64,000 nucleotides of DNA from Callorhinus ursinus (GCF_003265705.1 NW_020312859.1:3589932-3653931); one strand, 5' to 3'. Shown: positions 1 through 9,364, counted from the stretch's first letter. Notes: generated by a model not told the origin, from the letters alone. Program-made: numbers and translations.

Positions 1-231
<231 letters not shown>

Positions 232-244
232 TCTACATTTACAG

Positions 245-425
245 TGTTCTCAACTAAGGGCAATTCTGTTCCCCTTCTCTTCCCACCCTCACCCCAACCA
301 GGGAACATTTGGCAATATCTGGAGATAATTTGGTTGTCATGATTGGGTGAGGGGCTGCTATTGACCTCTCATGGGTAGATACAATGCACAGGACAGCTCC
401 CCCACAACAAAGAATTATCCAGCCC
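245..425 (+). mobile_element. MER20 DNA transposon, first part (split by a SINE)
   Basis: Matches MER20 in order: TTCTCAACTAAGGGCAATTC, GGGAACATTTGGCAATATCT, GGTTGTCATGATTGGG, ACAATGCACAGGACAGC and CAACAAAGAATTATCCAGCC. The element continues after the SINE at 624-679. MER20 is a short non-autonomous hAT-Charlie element of placental mammals. Confidence 0.85.
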
Positions 426-623
426 AGGGCATCTGGGTGGCTCAGTCGGTTAAGTGTCCTAACTTTTAATTTTGGCTCAGGTCATGATCACAGGATCCTG
501 GAATTGAGCTCTGCGTTGGGTTCTGCATTCAGCACGGAATCTGCTTGAGATTCTTTCCCTCTCCCTCTGTACCTCCTCTGTCTCTCAAATACATACATAC
601 ATACATAAGTCTTAAAAAAAAAA
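426..623 (+). mobile_element. Can-SINE (SINEC), full length, inserted in MER20
   Basis: tRNA-derived head ATCTGGGTGGCTCAGTCGG, CT-rich body, (ACAT) repeats in the tail and an A-run. Flanked by a 16-bp target-site duplication with two mismatches (410-425 AAGAATTATCCAGCCC; 624-639 AAGAACTATCCAACCC). It splits the MER20 cleanly. Confidence 0.93.
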
Positions 624-679
624 AAGAACTATCCAACCCCAAATGTCAGCAGTGCCGAGGTTGAAAATCCCTGCTCTAG
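624..679 (+). mobile_element. MER20, second part
   Basis: Continues the interrupted MER20 with AAATGTCAGCAGTGCCGAGG and the terminal GTTGAAAATCCCTGCTCTAG. Confidence 0.82.
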
Positions 680-689
680 AATAAGACCC

Positions 690-765
690 TGGTCCTACTT
701 CTACTTCACAGCTCTGCTACCCTGGCAAAGTCACTTCATTTTTCTGAGCCTTGTGATCACACGGA
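690..765 (+). repeat. MIR fragment
   Basis: CAGCTCTGCTACCCTGGCAA followed by GTCACTTCATTTTTCTGAGC is the MIR core pattern. Confidence 0.6.
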
Positions 766-846
766 ATTACTTCCGAGACCCTTTGTAGCTCTGATGTTCA
801 ACAACTTTATTTAACAAGCATTTATGGTGTACCAACTGCATGTAAA

Positions 847-935
847 CCATGGTAGCATCTCAGGTAAGGTACGTCTCCTATAGGAGATCGCCATGGTGGC
901 ATCTCCAGGTAAGGTGCTTCTCCCATATGAGATCA
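847..935 (+). repeat. Imperfect 44-bp tandem duplication
   Basis: Unit 1 (847-890) and unit 2 (891-935) both start CCATGGT(A/G)GCATCT, contain CAGGTAAGGT and end in a GAGATC motif. About seven differences separate them, one of them a 1-bp indel. I recognise neither unit as part of a known repeat. Confidence 0.8.
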
Positions 936-1448
936 CAGAGTTGGCAAACACTTTGACAATGTGCTTGTGTTTCATGTCATAAGGTGTAAAGCTTGCTTTT
1001 ACAATGCTGCATAAATAGTACTATGTTTCTTTCCCTGTCCTTGGTGGAATTTAGAAAAACCATGCCACAGCACCATAGCTGTTTATTTCTGTTGATGTGT
1101 CATCACTGCATGTACTAATGAGTGCTTTTGGGGCACAAGCCTGCTAGTTGGTGATGGTAACTATGGGCATATGTGCAAACCACTGCAACTAACTTTTTCA
1201 CACTTGGTTAATTGAAGGCAACCTTTTGTTTGAGAATTAATAAAATATTCATTGCAATTAGTTCTGGTCTACAATACATTGTTAATTAACAGTAGCTCTC
1301 AGTGACAAGCTGATTGAGGTAGAAAGTACGGAGATACTGTAAGAGTGGAACAGGCAAGAGCCTTCCTTGGGTAAATGTTTGACTGTAAATGTTTGACTGT
1401 TGTCCTTGGATTCTAAGCAGCTGTTGTGGAAAAAAGGGCGTCTCAGCT
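936..1448. other. Low-repeat AT-rich stretch
   Basis: I see no gene and no recognisable transposon. The sequence is AT-rich with several homeodomain-like TAAT cores (GGTTAATTGAAGG, GTTAATTAACAG, TTGCAATTAGTT at about 1205-1300). Confidence 0.4.
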
Positions 1449-1560
1449 GGGGTGACCAACTGATCCCAGTTTGCTTGGGATCTCCCTGGTTTTAATGCTG
1501 AAAGTTTTGTGTCTCAGGAAACCCCCCGTGCCTGGGTACACCTAGATGGTTGGTCACCCA
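1449..1560. mobile_element. Palindromic MITE with GGTGACCAAC ends
   Basis: Starts GGGGTGACCAACTG and ends GATGGTTGGTCACCC, an inverted terminal repeat of about 12 bp. The interior (GGTTTTAATGCTGAAAGTTT, then GGAAACCCCC) is repeated at 2565-2637 and 14141-14225. It looks like an old non-autonomous DNA transposon; I cannot name the family with certainty. Confidence 0.6.
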
Positions 1561-1734
1561 GGGGAAACTGAAGGATTCACAGGTAAAGGGGGACGATGAT
1601 GGAGAGGACACATAGTGAGAGGGATAGCTTGTGCAAAGGATCCAGTGAAAGTTAAAAAGTTCACAATATAGTCAAGGTAGCCTAGTAATGCTTCTGGGGA
1701 TGGCTGGCAAGCCTTGGTATTTCTTGGCTTACAG

Positions 1735-2202
1735 CTACATTCTGCCTCTGCCTTCACATGACTTTCTCCCCTTGTGTGTCTGTGTCTTTTTTTTTAAGAT
1801 TTTATTTATTCATTAGAGAGAGAGAGAGAGAGAGAGAGAGAGCACACAAGCAGGGGGAGAGGCAGAGGGAGAGGGAGAAACAGACTCCCCGCTGAGCTGG
1901 GAGCATGACGTGCGGCTCGATCCCAGGACCTGGAGATCGTGACCTGAGTTGAAGTCAGACGCTTACCATCTGAGCCACCCAGGCGCCCCCTATGTGTCTG
2001 TGTCTTTGTGTCCTTTCTCTTATAAGGACACCAGTCCTATTGGATTAAGAACCCACCCTACTCCAGTATGACCTCATCTAACTAATCACATCTGCAATGA
2101 CCCTATTTCCAAATAAAATCACATTCTTAAGTATTGGGGATTAGGACTTCAACATATCTTTTGTGTGTGTGTGGGGGGGGACACAATTCAATCCATAACA
2201 AC
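1735..2202 (-). mobile_element. MLT1-type LTR (ERVL-MaLR), split by a SINE
   Basis: Reverse-complement MLT1 pattern: GCCTCTGCCTTCACATG, TTATAAGGACACCAGTCC, GACCCTATTTCCAAATAAA, TTAGGACTTCAACATATCTT and the end GACACAATTCAATCCATAAC. Interrupted at 1790-1992 by a SINE. LTR only, no internal coding part. Confidence 0.82.
1790..1992 (-). mobile_element. Can-SINE inserted in the MLT1 LTR
   Basis: Reverse orientation: T-run, AAGATTTTATTTATTCATTA, a long (GA) run, and the tRNA head ending GAGCCACCCAGGCGCC. The flanking duplication is TGTGTCTGTGTCTTT (1775-1789 and 1993-2007). Confidence 0.93.
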
Positions 2203-2230
2203 TGTCTAGAGATGTAAGTTCCTTGCCATG

Positions 2231-2495
2231 TGGACCTGTTTGTGGGGTACCTTTCAGCATGGCAATTGGCTTCTCTTAGAGACAGCAAGGGAGAAAATGA
2301 GAGAAAGCCAGCAAGTTGGAAGTCTCAGTCTTTTTATAACCTAATGTCAGAAGCGATGACCCTTCACTTTTACTATATTAGAATCGAGTCACTAGGTCTA
2401 GCCCACCCTCAAAGGGAGGAGATCACACAAGGGCCTGAATACCAAGAGGTGGGGTCATTGGGGGCCATCTTAGAGGGTGCCTATCATACCCACCA
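2231..2495 (+). repeat. Old interspersed repeat, probably L1M-type 3' region
   Basis: Contains AGTCTTTTTATAACCTAATG, GAGTCACTAGGTCTAGCCCA, CACACAAGGGCCTGAATACC and GGGGGCCATCTTAGAGGGTG, a widely dispersed mammalian repeat pattern. I am unsure of the family. A 206-codon frame at 2230-2850 crosses it and is not a gene. Confidence 0.45.
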
Positions 2496-2564
2496 AGAAG
2501 CAAGTTTGCTGGTTATTCATCAGATCCTATTTTTACTGGTTGAAAGCTGCCCCAAGGAGGTTTT

Positions 2565-2637
2565 CCCGGGTTTAGTCCTGGAAGTCCTGCTTCCTGGGAA
2601 ACACCTCAGTCCCGGGCAAACCAGGACAGTGGGTCAT
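2565..2637. mobile_element. Partial copy of the GGTGACCA-type MITE
   Basis: CCCGGGTTTAGTCCTGGAAG, GGGAAACACCTCAGTCCCGG and CAAACCAGGACAGTGGGTCA match the interior and one end of the element at 1449-1560. Confidence 0.5.
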
Positions 2638-3141
2638 TCCGACACGAACAAAATCTTCTGGCAGGTCACAGTTGAATCAAGAAATAATGACATGCTAATA
2701 TCTGATGAGATGTTACAAGATTGTATACCTGGATCTAAAATACCAACAGCTGAAATGCATAGAGAGGATGTGGCTTACAATTACCCATGGAAAAGAAATC
2801 AGGGGCTTTCTTTTATTCTGAGCTCAATTAGTGTCAACACTTTGATGTGACCCTCTAAAATCCAAATTCTACAGAGGCATTAATGAAAGCATTGCTAAAG
2901 GAACAAAATTCACAACAGTAGGCAAAAGCTAGGACCATCAGCTGATCTGTTCTCAAAATCTAGGAGGACTCTGTACTGATTTGAGAGGATAAGGTGGGGT
3001 TAGACAAAAATACGTTCTCAGCATGCCAAAGGGACAGGCAAAGAGATAACACCAGTTGTCATAGGCAGGCAAAGGGACAAAGGGCGCAGGAGTCTGATTT
3101 TATATACAAATTCTTCAGCTTATTAAGAGAAGATGTTCTCA
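2638..3141. other. No recognisable feature
   Basis: No transposon pattern or credible exon seen. Moderately AT-rich unique-looking sequence. Confidence 0.4.
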
Positions 3142-3334
3142 GGAGCATCTGGGTGGCTCAGTTGGTTAAGTGTCTGCCTTCGGCTCAGGTCATGATCCTG
3201 GGGTCCTGGGGTTGAGCCTCGCTTCGGGCTCCCTGCTCAGCGGGGAGCCTGCTTCTCCCTCTCCCTCTGTTGCTCCCCCTGCTTGTGCTCTCTCTCAAAT
3301 AAATAAGTAAAATCTTTAAAAAAAAAGAAAAGAA
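3142..3334 (+). mobile_element. Can-SINE
   Basis: Head GCATCTGGGTGGCTCAGTTG, body GGTCATGATCCTGGGGTCCT and GCTTCTCCCTCTCCCTCTG, tail AATAAATAAG plus A-run. The target-site duplication is AAGATGTTCTCA (3130-3141 and 3335-3346). Confidence 0.94.
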
Positions 3335-3544
3335 AAGATGTTCTCATGGTAAATGTCTGAGACCCACTAGCAGCATCCATGTTGCTACGGTGATGCCGTC
3401 GGTCTATCAGAGGGAGGGTAGGCCACTTTCTGTAGTTGTCTACCAAAGGGGGTCCTGGGACATAGGGTCTTTGGGCATTTTGTTTTTTTCTGATGTGACT
3501 TTTCCAGATGTCACTGCTTTGGAAAGTGGATCTTAAATTTGAGA

Positions 3545-3695
3545 ATGATAATCATCTAGAAGACTTGTTAAAGCACAGGTGGCCGGGCCCTACCTCCAGT
3601 TTCTGACTCAGTAGGTCTGGGGTGGGGCCCGAGAATTGGCTTTCCTAGCAAGATAGCAGGTGATGCTTTGCTGCTGCCCCAGGAACCACTGACTC
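3545..3695 (+). mobile_element. MER5A (hAT-Charlie MITE)
   Basis: CTTGTTAAAGCACAGGTGGC, TCTGACTCAGTAGGTCTGGG, TGGGGCCCGAGAATTGGC and the ending GGAACCACTG follow MER5A order. Confidence 0.8.
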
Positions 3696-4002
3696 AGGGC
3701 AGTGTGGCCCAGAGCTAACTTGCAATTATATTGAAGGAAGTTAAAACTTAATTTTTCATTCTATATTCCTAATTATCTCCTAACTCTGTCCTCACCACCG
3801 TGTGTGTGCATGTGTGTGAGTTTATCCCCATTTCTGACATGTCGTAGTGAAGAGGCTCCCTATTATAGTCATCTAATTGTTAGACTTCTCCCACCAACCT
3901 AGCATTCTCAATGCTAACATGATGTTAGAAGTTTTTGCCTCCTTATGATACCTTATCCAGCCTCAAAACTCCCACCAGGAGAAGTAAGCAGTATGGATCT
4001 TT
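3696..4002. other. No recognisable feature
   Basis: Unique-looking sequence with a short TG-rich run near 3800-3820; no gene seen. Confidence 0.35.
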
Positions 4003-4145
4003 ACCTAAACCCTGGCTGCACATTAGAACTCCTTGGAATTTAAAAATTCCAGTGTGAACCTCAACTCAAATGAATTAAATGAGGACCTCTGCCTGAGGGG
4101 GGCGGACAGGGAAGAGGGGCATTGCCAGTTTAAAAAAGCTTTCTT
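4003..4145 (+). mobile_element. hAT-Charlie MITE (MER5/MER58-type), first part
   Basis: CTGGCTGCACATTAGAACTC, GAATTTAAAAATTCC, GAATTAAATGAGGACCTCTG follow the 'CTGCACATTAGAATCACCT' MITE pattern. Split by the SINE at 4146-4345; a short remainder (TAGGTGATTATCATGATGTG) follows at about 4360-4385. Confidence 0.6.
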
Positions 4146-4345
4146 TTTTTTTTTTTTTAAAGATTTTATTTATTTATTTGAGAGAGAGAGAGAATGAGAG
4201 AGAGCACATGAGAGGAGGGAGGGTCAGAGGGAGAAGCAGACTCCCCGCCGAGCAGGGAGCCCGATGCGGGACCCGATCCCGGGACTCCAGGATCATGACC
4301 TGAGCCGAAGGCAGTCGCTTAACTGACTGAGCCACCCAGGCGCCC
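4146..4345 (-). mobile_element. Can-SINE inserted in a MER5-type MITE
   Basis: Reverse orientation with T-run, AAAGATTTTATTTATTTATT, (GA) run and a GAGCCACCCAGGCGCC head. The target-site duplication TAAAAAAGCTTTCTT is perfect (4131-4145 and 4346-4360). Confidence 0.95.
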
Positions 4346-4459
4346 TAAAAAAGCTTTCTTAGGTGATTATCATGATGTGATAAAACCAGGACTGTGAACA
4401 CGAATCTTATCCTTTTTCTCAGAGGTGGTAATAGGTCCTAAGCATAGATAATTCAAGGC

Positions 4460-4640
4460 CACTGGTCTTCAACCTTGGCTACACATTAGGATTACCTGGG
4501 GAGCTTTTAAAACTCAAATTCTCAGCAGCACCTGGCCCAGATAACTCAGAATTTCAGGGGACAGGGTCATCAGTACTTTTTAATATTCCTCAGGTGATTT
4601 CACTGTGCTCCAAAGTTGGGAACCGTGGCCTAGAAGTATC
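4460..4640 (+). mobile_element. hAT-Charlie MITE (MER5/MER58-type)
   Basis: CTTCAACCTTGGCTACACAT, TTACCTGGGGAGCTTTTAAA, ATCAGTACTTTTTAATATTC and CTCAGGTGATTTCACTGTGC. Same family as the element at 4003. Confidence 0.65.
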
Positions 4641-5005
4641 CTGCATAGGACCTGTCACGGTTCCAGGCCTTGGCAGCGGTTGTCATATGCTTGGCTTAGG
4701 GCACAGGAAACATAAGGTCTGGTCCCAGCATCAAGGGGCCCCTTCTCTGAGCTCAGAGATACCAGCATAGCCCAGCAGTGGCGGCTCCTCAGAGGGCTGA
4801 TTTTCAGCTGTGCAGAGCCCTTCCTCCAAACTTCTAAGTTTTAATAACACCAACTTCTTCCCTTTGTTTCCCCAGGCCTCGGCGTGGTAGTTGTTCCGTG
4901 TAGTTGCTAGGTCTATAATATTCTCTTTTTGCCTTTTCAAGTACCTAGTTAGTCCTTTTACACCAGTTAACAATTGTTTACATTAAGTTACTTAAAACAA
5001 GGGGC
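4641..5005. other. No recognisable feature
   Basis: Unique-looking sequence between a MITE and the L1 tail; no gene or repeat recognised. Confidence 0.35.
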
Positions 5006-5011
5006 ATGGCT

Positions 5012-5056
<45 letters not shown>

Positions 5057-5486
5057 TGTTCAGTTAGCCACTACATAGCACACCATTAGTTTTTGATGTA
5101 GTGTTCAGTGATTCATTAGTTATGTATAACACCCAGTGCACATCACAACACGTGCCCTCCTTAATACCGATCACCTATTACCCCATTCTGCCACCCCCCT
5201 TCCCCTCTGAAACCCTCGGTTTGTTTCCCAGGGTCCATAGTCTCTCATGGTTCATCTCCCTGTCTGATTTCTCCGTCTTCAGATTTCCCTCCCTTCTCCT
5301 ATGGTCCTCCATGCTTATTGCTTATGTTCCACATATGAGTGAAACCATATGATAATAGTCTTTCTCCGCTTGACTTACTTCACTTAGCATAATCCCCTCC
5401 AGTTTCATCCATGTTGATACAAATGGTGGGCATTCATCCTTTCTGATGGCTTAATAATACTCCATGGTATATATGGACCACATCTT

Positions 5487-5663
5487 TTTTTTTAAGATTT
5501 ATTTATTATTTATTCATGAGAGACAGAGAGGGAGAGAGGCAGAGCAAGAAGTAGGCTCCCCAAGGAGCAGGGAGCCTGATGTGGAACTCGATCCCAGGAC
5601 CCTGGGATCATGACCCAAGCCGAAGGCAGACACTTAACCATCTGAGCCACCCAGGCTCCCTGT
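5487..5663 (-). mobile_element. Can-SINE nested in the L1
   Basis: Reverse orientation, T-run then TAAGATTTATTTATTATTTA; the head reads GAGCCACCCAGGCTCCC. The duplication of the L1 target is ACCACATCTT (5477-5486 and 5664-5673). Confidence 0.92.
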
Positions 5664-5854
5664 ACCACATCTTCTTTATCCATTCATCTGTTGAAGGGTA
5701 TCTCAGCTCCTTCCACAGTTTGGCTATTGTGGACATTGCTGCTGTGAACATTGGGGTGCATGTGCCCCTTCTTTTCACTACATCTGTATCTTTGGGGTAA
5801 ATACCTAGTAGTGCAATTGCTGGGTCAATCGGGTAGCTCTATTTTTAGTTTCTT

Positions 5855-6053
5855 CCTCTTTTTTTACAGATTTTATTTATTTATTTGACAGAGAGAGACA
5901 CAGCGAGAGAGGGAACACAAGCAGGGGGAGTGGGAGAGGGAGAAGCAGACTTCCTGCCAAGCAGGGGGCCTGATGTGGGGCTTGATCCCAGGACCCTGGG
6001 ATCATGACCTGAGCCGAAAGCAGACGCTTAATGACTGAGCCACCCAGGCGCCC
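5855..6053 (-). mobile_element. Can-SINE nested in the L1
   Basis: Body ACAGAGAGAGACACAGCGAG, then GGAACACAAGCAGGGGGAGT and head GAGCCACCCAGGCGCCC. The target-site duplication is CTATTTTTAG(T/C)TTCTT (5839-5854 and 6054-6069). Confidence 0.94.
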
Positions 6054-6391
6054 CTATTTTTAGCTTCTTGAGGAACCTCCATACTGTTTTCCAGAGTGGC
6101 TGCACCAGCTTGCATTCCCACCAACGGTGTAAGAGGGCTCCCTTTTCTCCACATCCTCGCCAACATTTGTTCTTTTCTGTTTTGTTAATTTTTGCCATTC
6201 TAACTGGTGTAAGGTGGTATCTCATTGTGGTTTTGATTTGTATTTCCCTGATGGGTAGTGATGTTGAGCCTTTTTTCATGTGTCTATTAGCCGTTTGTAT
6301 GTCTTCTTTGGAGAAGTGTCTGTTCATGTCTTCTGCCCATTTTTTGATTGGGTTATTTGTTTTTTTGAGTGTTGAGTTTGAGAAGTTCTTT

Positions 6392-6588
6392 TTTTTCTTT
6401 AAGATTTTATTTATTTATTTGAGAGCTAGAGAGATAGCGAGAGAGAGCATGAGCAGGGGCAGGGGAGAGGGAGAAGCAGGCTCCCCGCTGAGCAGGGAGC
6501 CTGAAGCAGGGCTCGATCCCAGGACCCCAAGATCATGACCCGAGCAGAAGGCAGATGCTTAACCAACTGAGCCACCCAGGCACCCCGT
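6392..6588 (-). mobile_element. Can-SINE nested in the L1
   Basis: TTTAAGATTTTATTTATTTA, AGAGAGCATGAGCAGGGGC, and the head GAGCCACCCAGGCACCCC. The perfect target-site duplication is GTTTGAGAAGTTCTTT (6376-6391 and 6589-6604). Confidence 0.95.
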
Positions 6589-6924
6589 GTTTGAGAAGTT
6601 CTTTATAGATCTTGGATGTCAGCCTTTTATCTGTAATGTCAATTGCAAATATCTTCTCCCATTCTGTGGGTTGCCTCTTAGTTTTGTTGACTGTTTCCTT
6701 TGCTGTGCAGAAGCTTTTTATCTTGATGAAGTCCCAAAAGTTCATTTTTGCTTTTGTTTCCCTTGCCTCTGGTGACGTGTCTTGAAAGAAGTTGCTGTGT
6801 CCGATGTCAAAAAGCTTACTGCCTATGGTCTCCTCTAGGATTTTGATGGATTCCTGTCTCACATTGAGGTCTTTCATCCATTTTGAGTTTATCTTTGTGT
6901 AATGGGTGTGGTTCTTGTCTCCAG

Positions 6925-7640
6925 ACCTGATCCCAACCCACACACTGAGATCTGGAGAAGGAAGTCTACAGCTGACATAGGGACATTTGTGCTCGTGGAC
7001 AGCAGGAAATAGAGTAAGTGTCTTAGAAACAATAATCAAAGAGGAAATAGAAGAAAACATTCTGAAAGCAAAGGTAGATAGATATTTTCAGCTCAAAAAA
7101 GGTTGCCAAGTAAACTGAATGAGGATAAAAAAAAAAAACACTAATAGACACATACTGGGGTGAAACATTTGCATTTCGGGGATAAAGAAAAACTCCGATG
7201 AAGATTCAGGCAGAAGAAGCAGGCAGTCTTCAAAGAAAATAAAAATCAGATGGCCTTAGCTCTTCAACTCTGATGTTGGTTTCCAGAATCCAGAAGAAGA
7301 TGAAGCACTGAAAGCAACTGAAAGAAAAAAAGATGGTGCCGGAAATGCCCCATGGCAGTGGGTATTTACATGTGACTCATATATGCAAGGGTTTAGGAAA
7401 TATATCATCAGAATATCCTTGTTGGGGGTGGGAGGGGAGTGGGAAGCAAATACTTGAAAATGTGCTTCGGTCAACCAGGAGTTGAAACAAAGAACTTGAA
7501 AGAAAAGCATCTAGTATATTCCTGGAAAGGAAAGCTGTTGCGTCGTATGGTGGCAATGCTCTGTAACTATTTCTATGTAAAATAAAATTAATTGACCATG
7601 GAACAATTATGAAATTTTTATAATTTTATAAAATTTTATT
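6925..7640. other. A-rich sequence, possibly an eroded LINE (HAL1/L1M)
   Basis: Contains GTTTCCAGAATCCAGAAGAA and long A-rich runs that resemble decayed LINE coding sequence, but no diagnostic protein motif can be read. Treat as unassigned. Confidence 0.25.
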
Positions 7641-7651
7641 TTATTTTATTT

Positions 7652-7826
7652 ATTTTTATTTTTTTAAGATTTTATTTATTTATTTGTCAGAGAGAGAGAG
7701 ACAGAACACAAGCAGGGGGAGAGGCAGGCAGAGGGAGAAGCCCGATGAGAGACTCGATCCCAGGACACTGGGATCATGACCTGAGCGAAGGCAGACGTTC
7801 AACCGACTGAGCCACTCGGGTGCCCC
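7652..7826 (-). mobile_element. Can-SINE
   Basis: AAGATTTTATTTATTTATTT, ACACAAGCAGGGGGAGAGGC and the head GAGCCACTCGGGTGCCCC. The body is short by about 20 bp (AGAAGCCCGATGAGAG joins across the middle). The target-site duplication is not clear in the AT-rich flank. Confidence 0.88.
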
Positions 7827-7856
7827 AAATACGTTTTTACAAGAATGTAGCTATTA

Positions 7857-8047
7857 GGGGCGCCTGGGTGGCTCAGATGGTTGGGCGTCTGCCTTTGGCT
7901 CAGGTCATGATCCCAGGGTCCTGGAATCGAGTCCCACATCGGGCTCCCTGTTTGGCGGGGCGTCTGCTTCTCCCTCTGACCCTCCCCGCTCTCATGCTCT
8001 CTCTCATTCTCTCTCTCTAATAAATAAATAAAAATCTTGAAAAAAAA
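7857..8047 (+). mobile_element. Can-SINE
   Basis: Head GGGGCGCCTGGGTGGCTCAG, body GGTCATGATCCCAGGGTCCT, (TCTC) run and AATAAATAAATAAAAATCTT tail. It lies only 30 bp from the preceding, oppositely oriented SINE, so the two form an inverted pair. Confidence 0.93.
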
Positions 8048-8057
8048 TCACCGGCAG

Positions 8058-8102
8058 AACTAAAAACATTCTGTTTATCAAATTAGCAGGAGGTAGGAAA
8101 AA
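8058..8102 (+). repeat. Left copy of a 45-bp flanking direct repeat
   Basis: Starts AACTAAAAACATTCTG and ends GGAGGTAGGAAAAA. The right copy is at 8447-8491 with three mismatches. The pair brackets the MLT1-type LTR at 8108-8445. Confidence 0.85.
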
Positions 8103-8107
8103 TTAGA

Positions 8108-8445
8108 GAATGAGTCTTAGTCTGTTCAGGCTGCTATGACAAAATGCCACAGACTGGTGGCTTGTAAACAACAGACATTTATTTCTTACAGTTCTGAAGG
8201 TGGGAGTCAGAGATCAGGGTGCCAACAGGGTTGGGTTCTGGTGAGGAGCCTCTTCTGGGTTGCAGAGGGCAGACTTCTCGCTGTGTCCTCACATGGTGGC
8301 AGGGAGTCTCTTTTATCAGGGTCCCCGGGGCTCTACCCTCCTGACTTAAGCATCTCCTGAAGGCCCTGTCTCTTAAAGCCATCACATCAGGCATTAGGAT
8401 TTCAATATTTGAACTTTGAGGGGACACAAACATTCAGGCCACAGC
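8108..8445 (-). mobile_element. MaLR/MLT1-type LTR
   Basis: TTAGTCTGTTCAGGCTGCTA, ACAACAGACATTTATTTCTT, TCGCTGTGTCCTCACATGGT, TTAGGATTTCAATATTTGAA and GGGGACACAAACATTCAGGC are in the usual reverse-LTR order. Confidence 0.7.
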
Positions 8446-8778
8446 AAACTAAAAATATTCTGTTTACCAAATTAGCAGAAGGTAGGAAAAAGGAGGAAAA
8501 AAGAGATACAACAGAAGCATAGGAAATATAAAACACGAAAATGGAATTAAGACCAAAGATATCTGTTACAAAAGTACATATAAATTAAAAAAAATTCTAT
8601 CCATTAAAAGAAAATGACTCTCAGATTGGGTAAATTCAACCCAAATCCGACCATACATGGCGTCAAAGCACATACCCAAAATTAAATAATTAAGGCACAA
8701 TAATCACAGATACACCAACCAAATGCAGACAAAAAGAAGGCAGGGGTCATAACACTGCTATCAGAAAAAGGGGAATTC

Positions 8779-8970
8779 GGGGTTCCTGGGGGCTCAGTCA
8801 GTGAAGTATCCGACTCTTGATTTTGGCTCAGGTTATGATCTCAGGGTTGCAAGACCGAGCCCCACATCAGTGGGGTGATGGGTGTGGAGCCTGCTTAAGA
8901 TTCTCTCTCTCCCTCCCTCTGCCCTGGTTAATCCCCGCTTGCCCTCTCTCTCTCTCTCTCAAAAAAAGGG
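8779..8970 (+). mobile_element. Can-SINE nested in the L1 remnant
   Basis: Head GGGGTTCCTGGGGGCTCAG, GATTTTGGCTCAGGTTATGA, (TC) run and A-run. The flanking duplication is the short GGAATTC (8772-8778 and 8978-8984). Rather diverged copy. Confidence 0.88.
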
Positions 8971-9172
8971 GGGGGTTGGAATTCAAGGTAGACGTTATTC
9001 AATGAGACTAACTGAGGTCACTTGACAAACTGATGGAAGGTTTAATCCACAACCGAGATATAACAGCTATGGATGTAATGTAACTTATATACAGAAACTA
9101 AGTTGCACATGCCAACCAGAAATTGACAGAAAAGCGATTATTGAGAAACTTGAAAGTGTTCTTTTAATTCTT

Positions 9173-9364
9173 TTTTTTTTAAGATTTTATTTATTTGACA
9201 GAGAGAGACACAGCAAGAGAGGGAACACAAGAAGGGGGAGTGGGAGAGGGAGAAGCAGGCTTCCCGCGGAGCAGGGAGCCCAACGAGGGGCTTGATACCA
9301 GGACCCTGGGACCATGATCTGAGCCGAAAGCAGACGCTTAACGACTGAGCCACCCAGGAGTCCC
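9173..9364 (-). mobile_element. Can-SINE nested in the L1 remnant
   Basis: AAGATTTTATTTATTTGACA, ACAGCAAGAGAGGGAACAC and GAGCCACCCAGGAGTCCC. The perfect 16-bp target-site duplication is TGTTCTTTTAATTCTT (9157-9172 and 9365-9380). Confidence 0.95.

Larger units (their letters stand above)
5011..6915 (-). mobile_element. Carnivore L1, 5'-truncated, 3' end of ORF2 plus 3' UTR, with three nested SINEs
   Basis: LINE-1 is an autonomous retrotransposon; this copy lies in reverse orientation. The tail is a (TTTA)n run at 5011-5055, followed by a carnivore 3' UTR (TTAGTTTTTGATGTAGTGTT, GTATAACACCCAGTGCACAT). Minus-strand frames then give ORF2 C-terminal pieces: the Cys-rich motif [20 protein letters not shown] near 6160-6240 and [18 protein letters not shown] near 6830-6890. 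The reading is broken by three SINE insertions and at least one ancient lesion (H/R in the Cys-rich domain). The homology stops near 6905-6918, with no clear target-site duplication found. It is older than the L1 at 26658-28410. Confidence 0.88.

Noticed and set aside
2230..2850. 206-codon plus-strand open frame
   Set aside because: It starts inside an old interspersed repeat and crosses a MITE; no recognisable domain, signal peptide or splice context.
3142..3230. tRNA gene at the SINE heads
   Set aside because: The tRNA-like heads belong to tRNA-derived SINEs with tails and TSDs; no standalone tRNA was seen. The same holds for the other SINE heads.
6068..6538. 156-codon plus frame
   Set aside because: It is antisense to L1 ORF2 and ends in a nested SINE.
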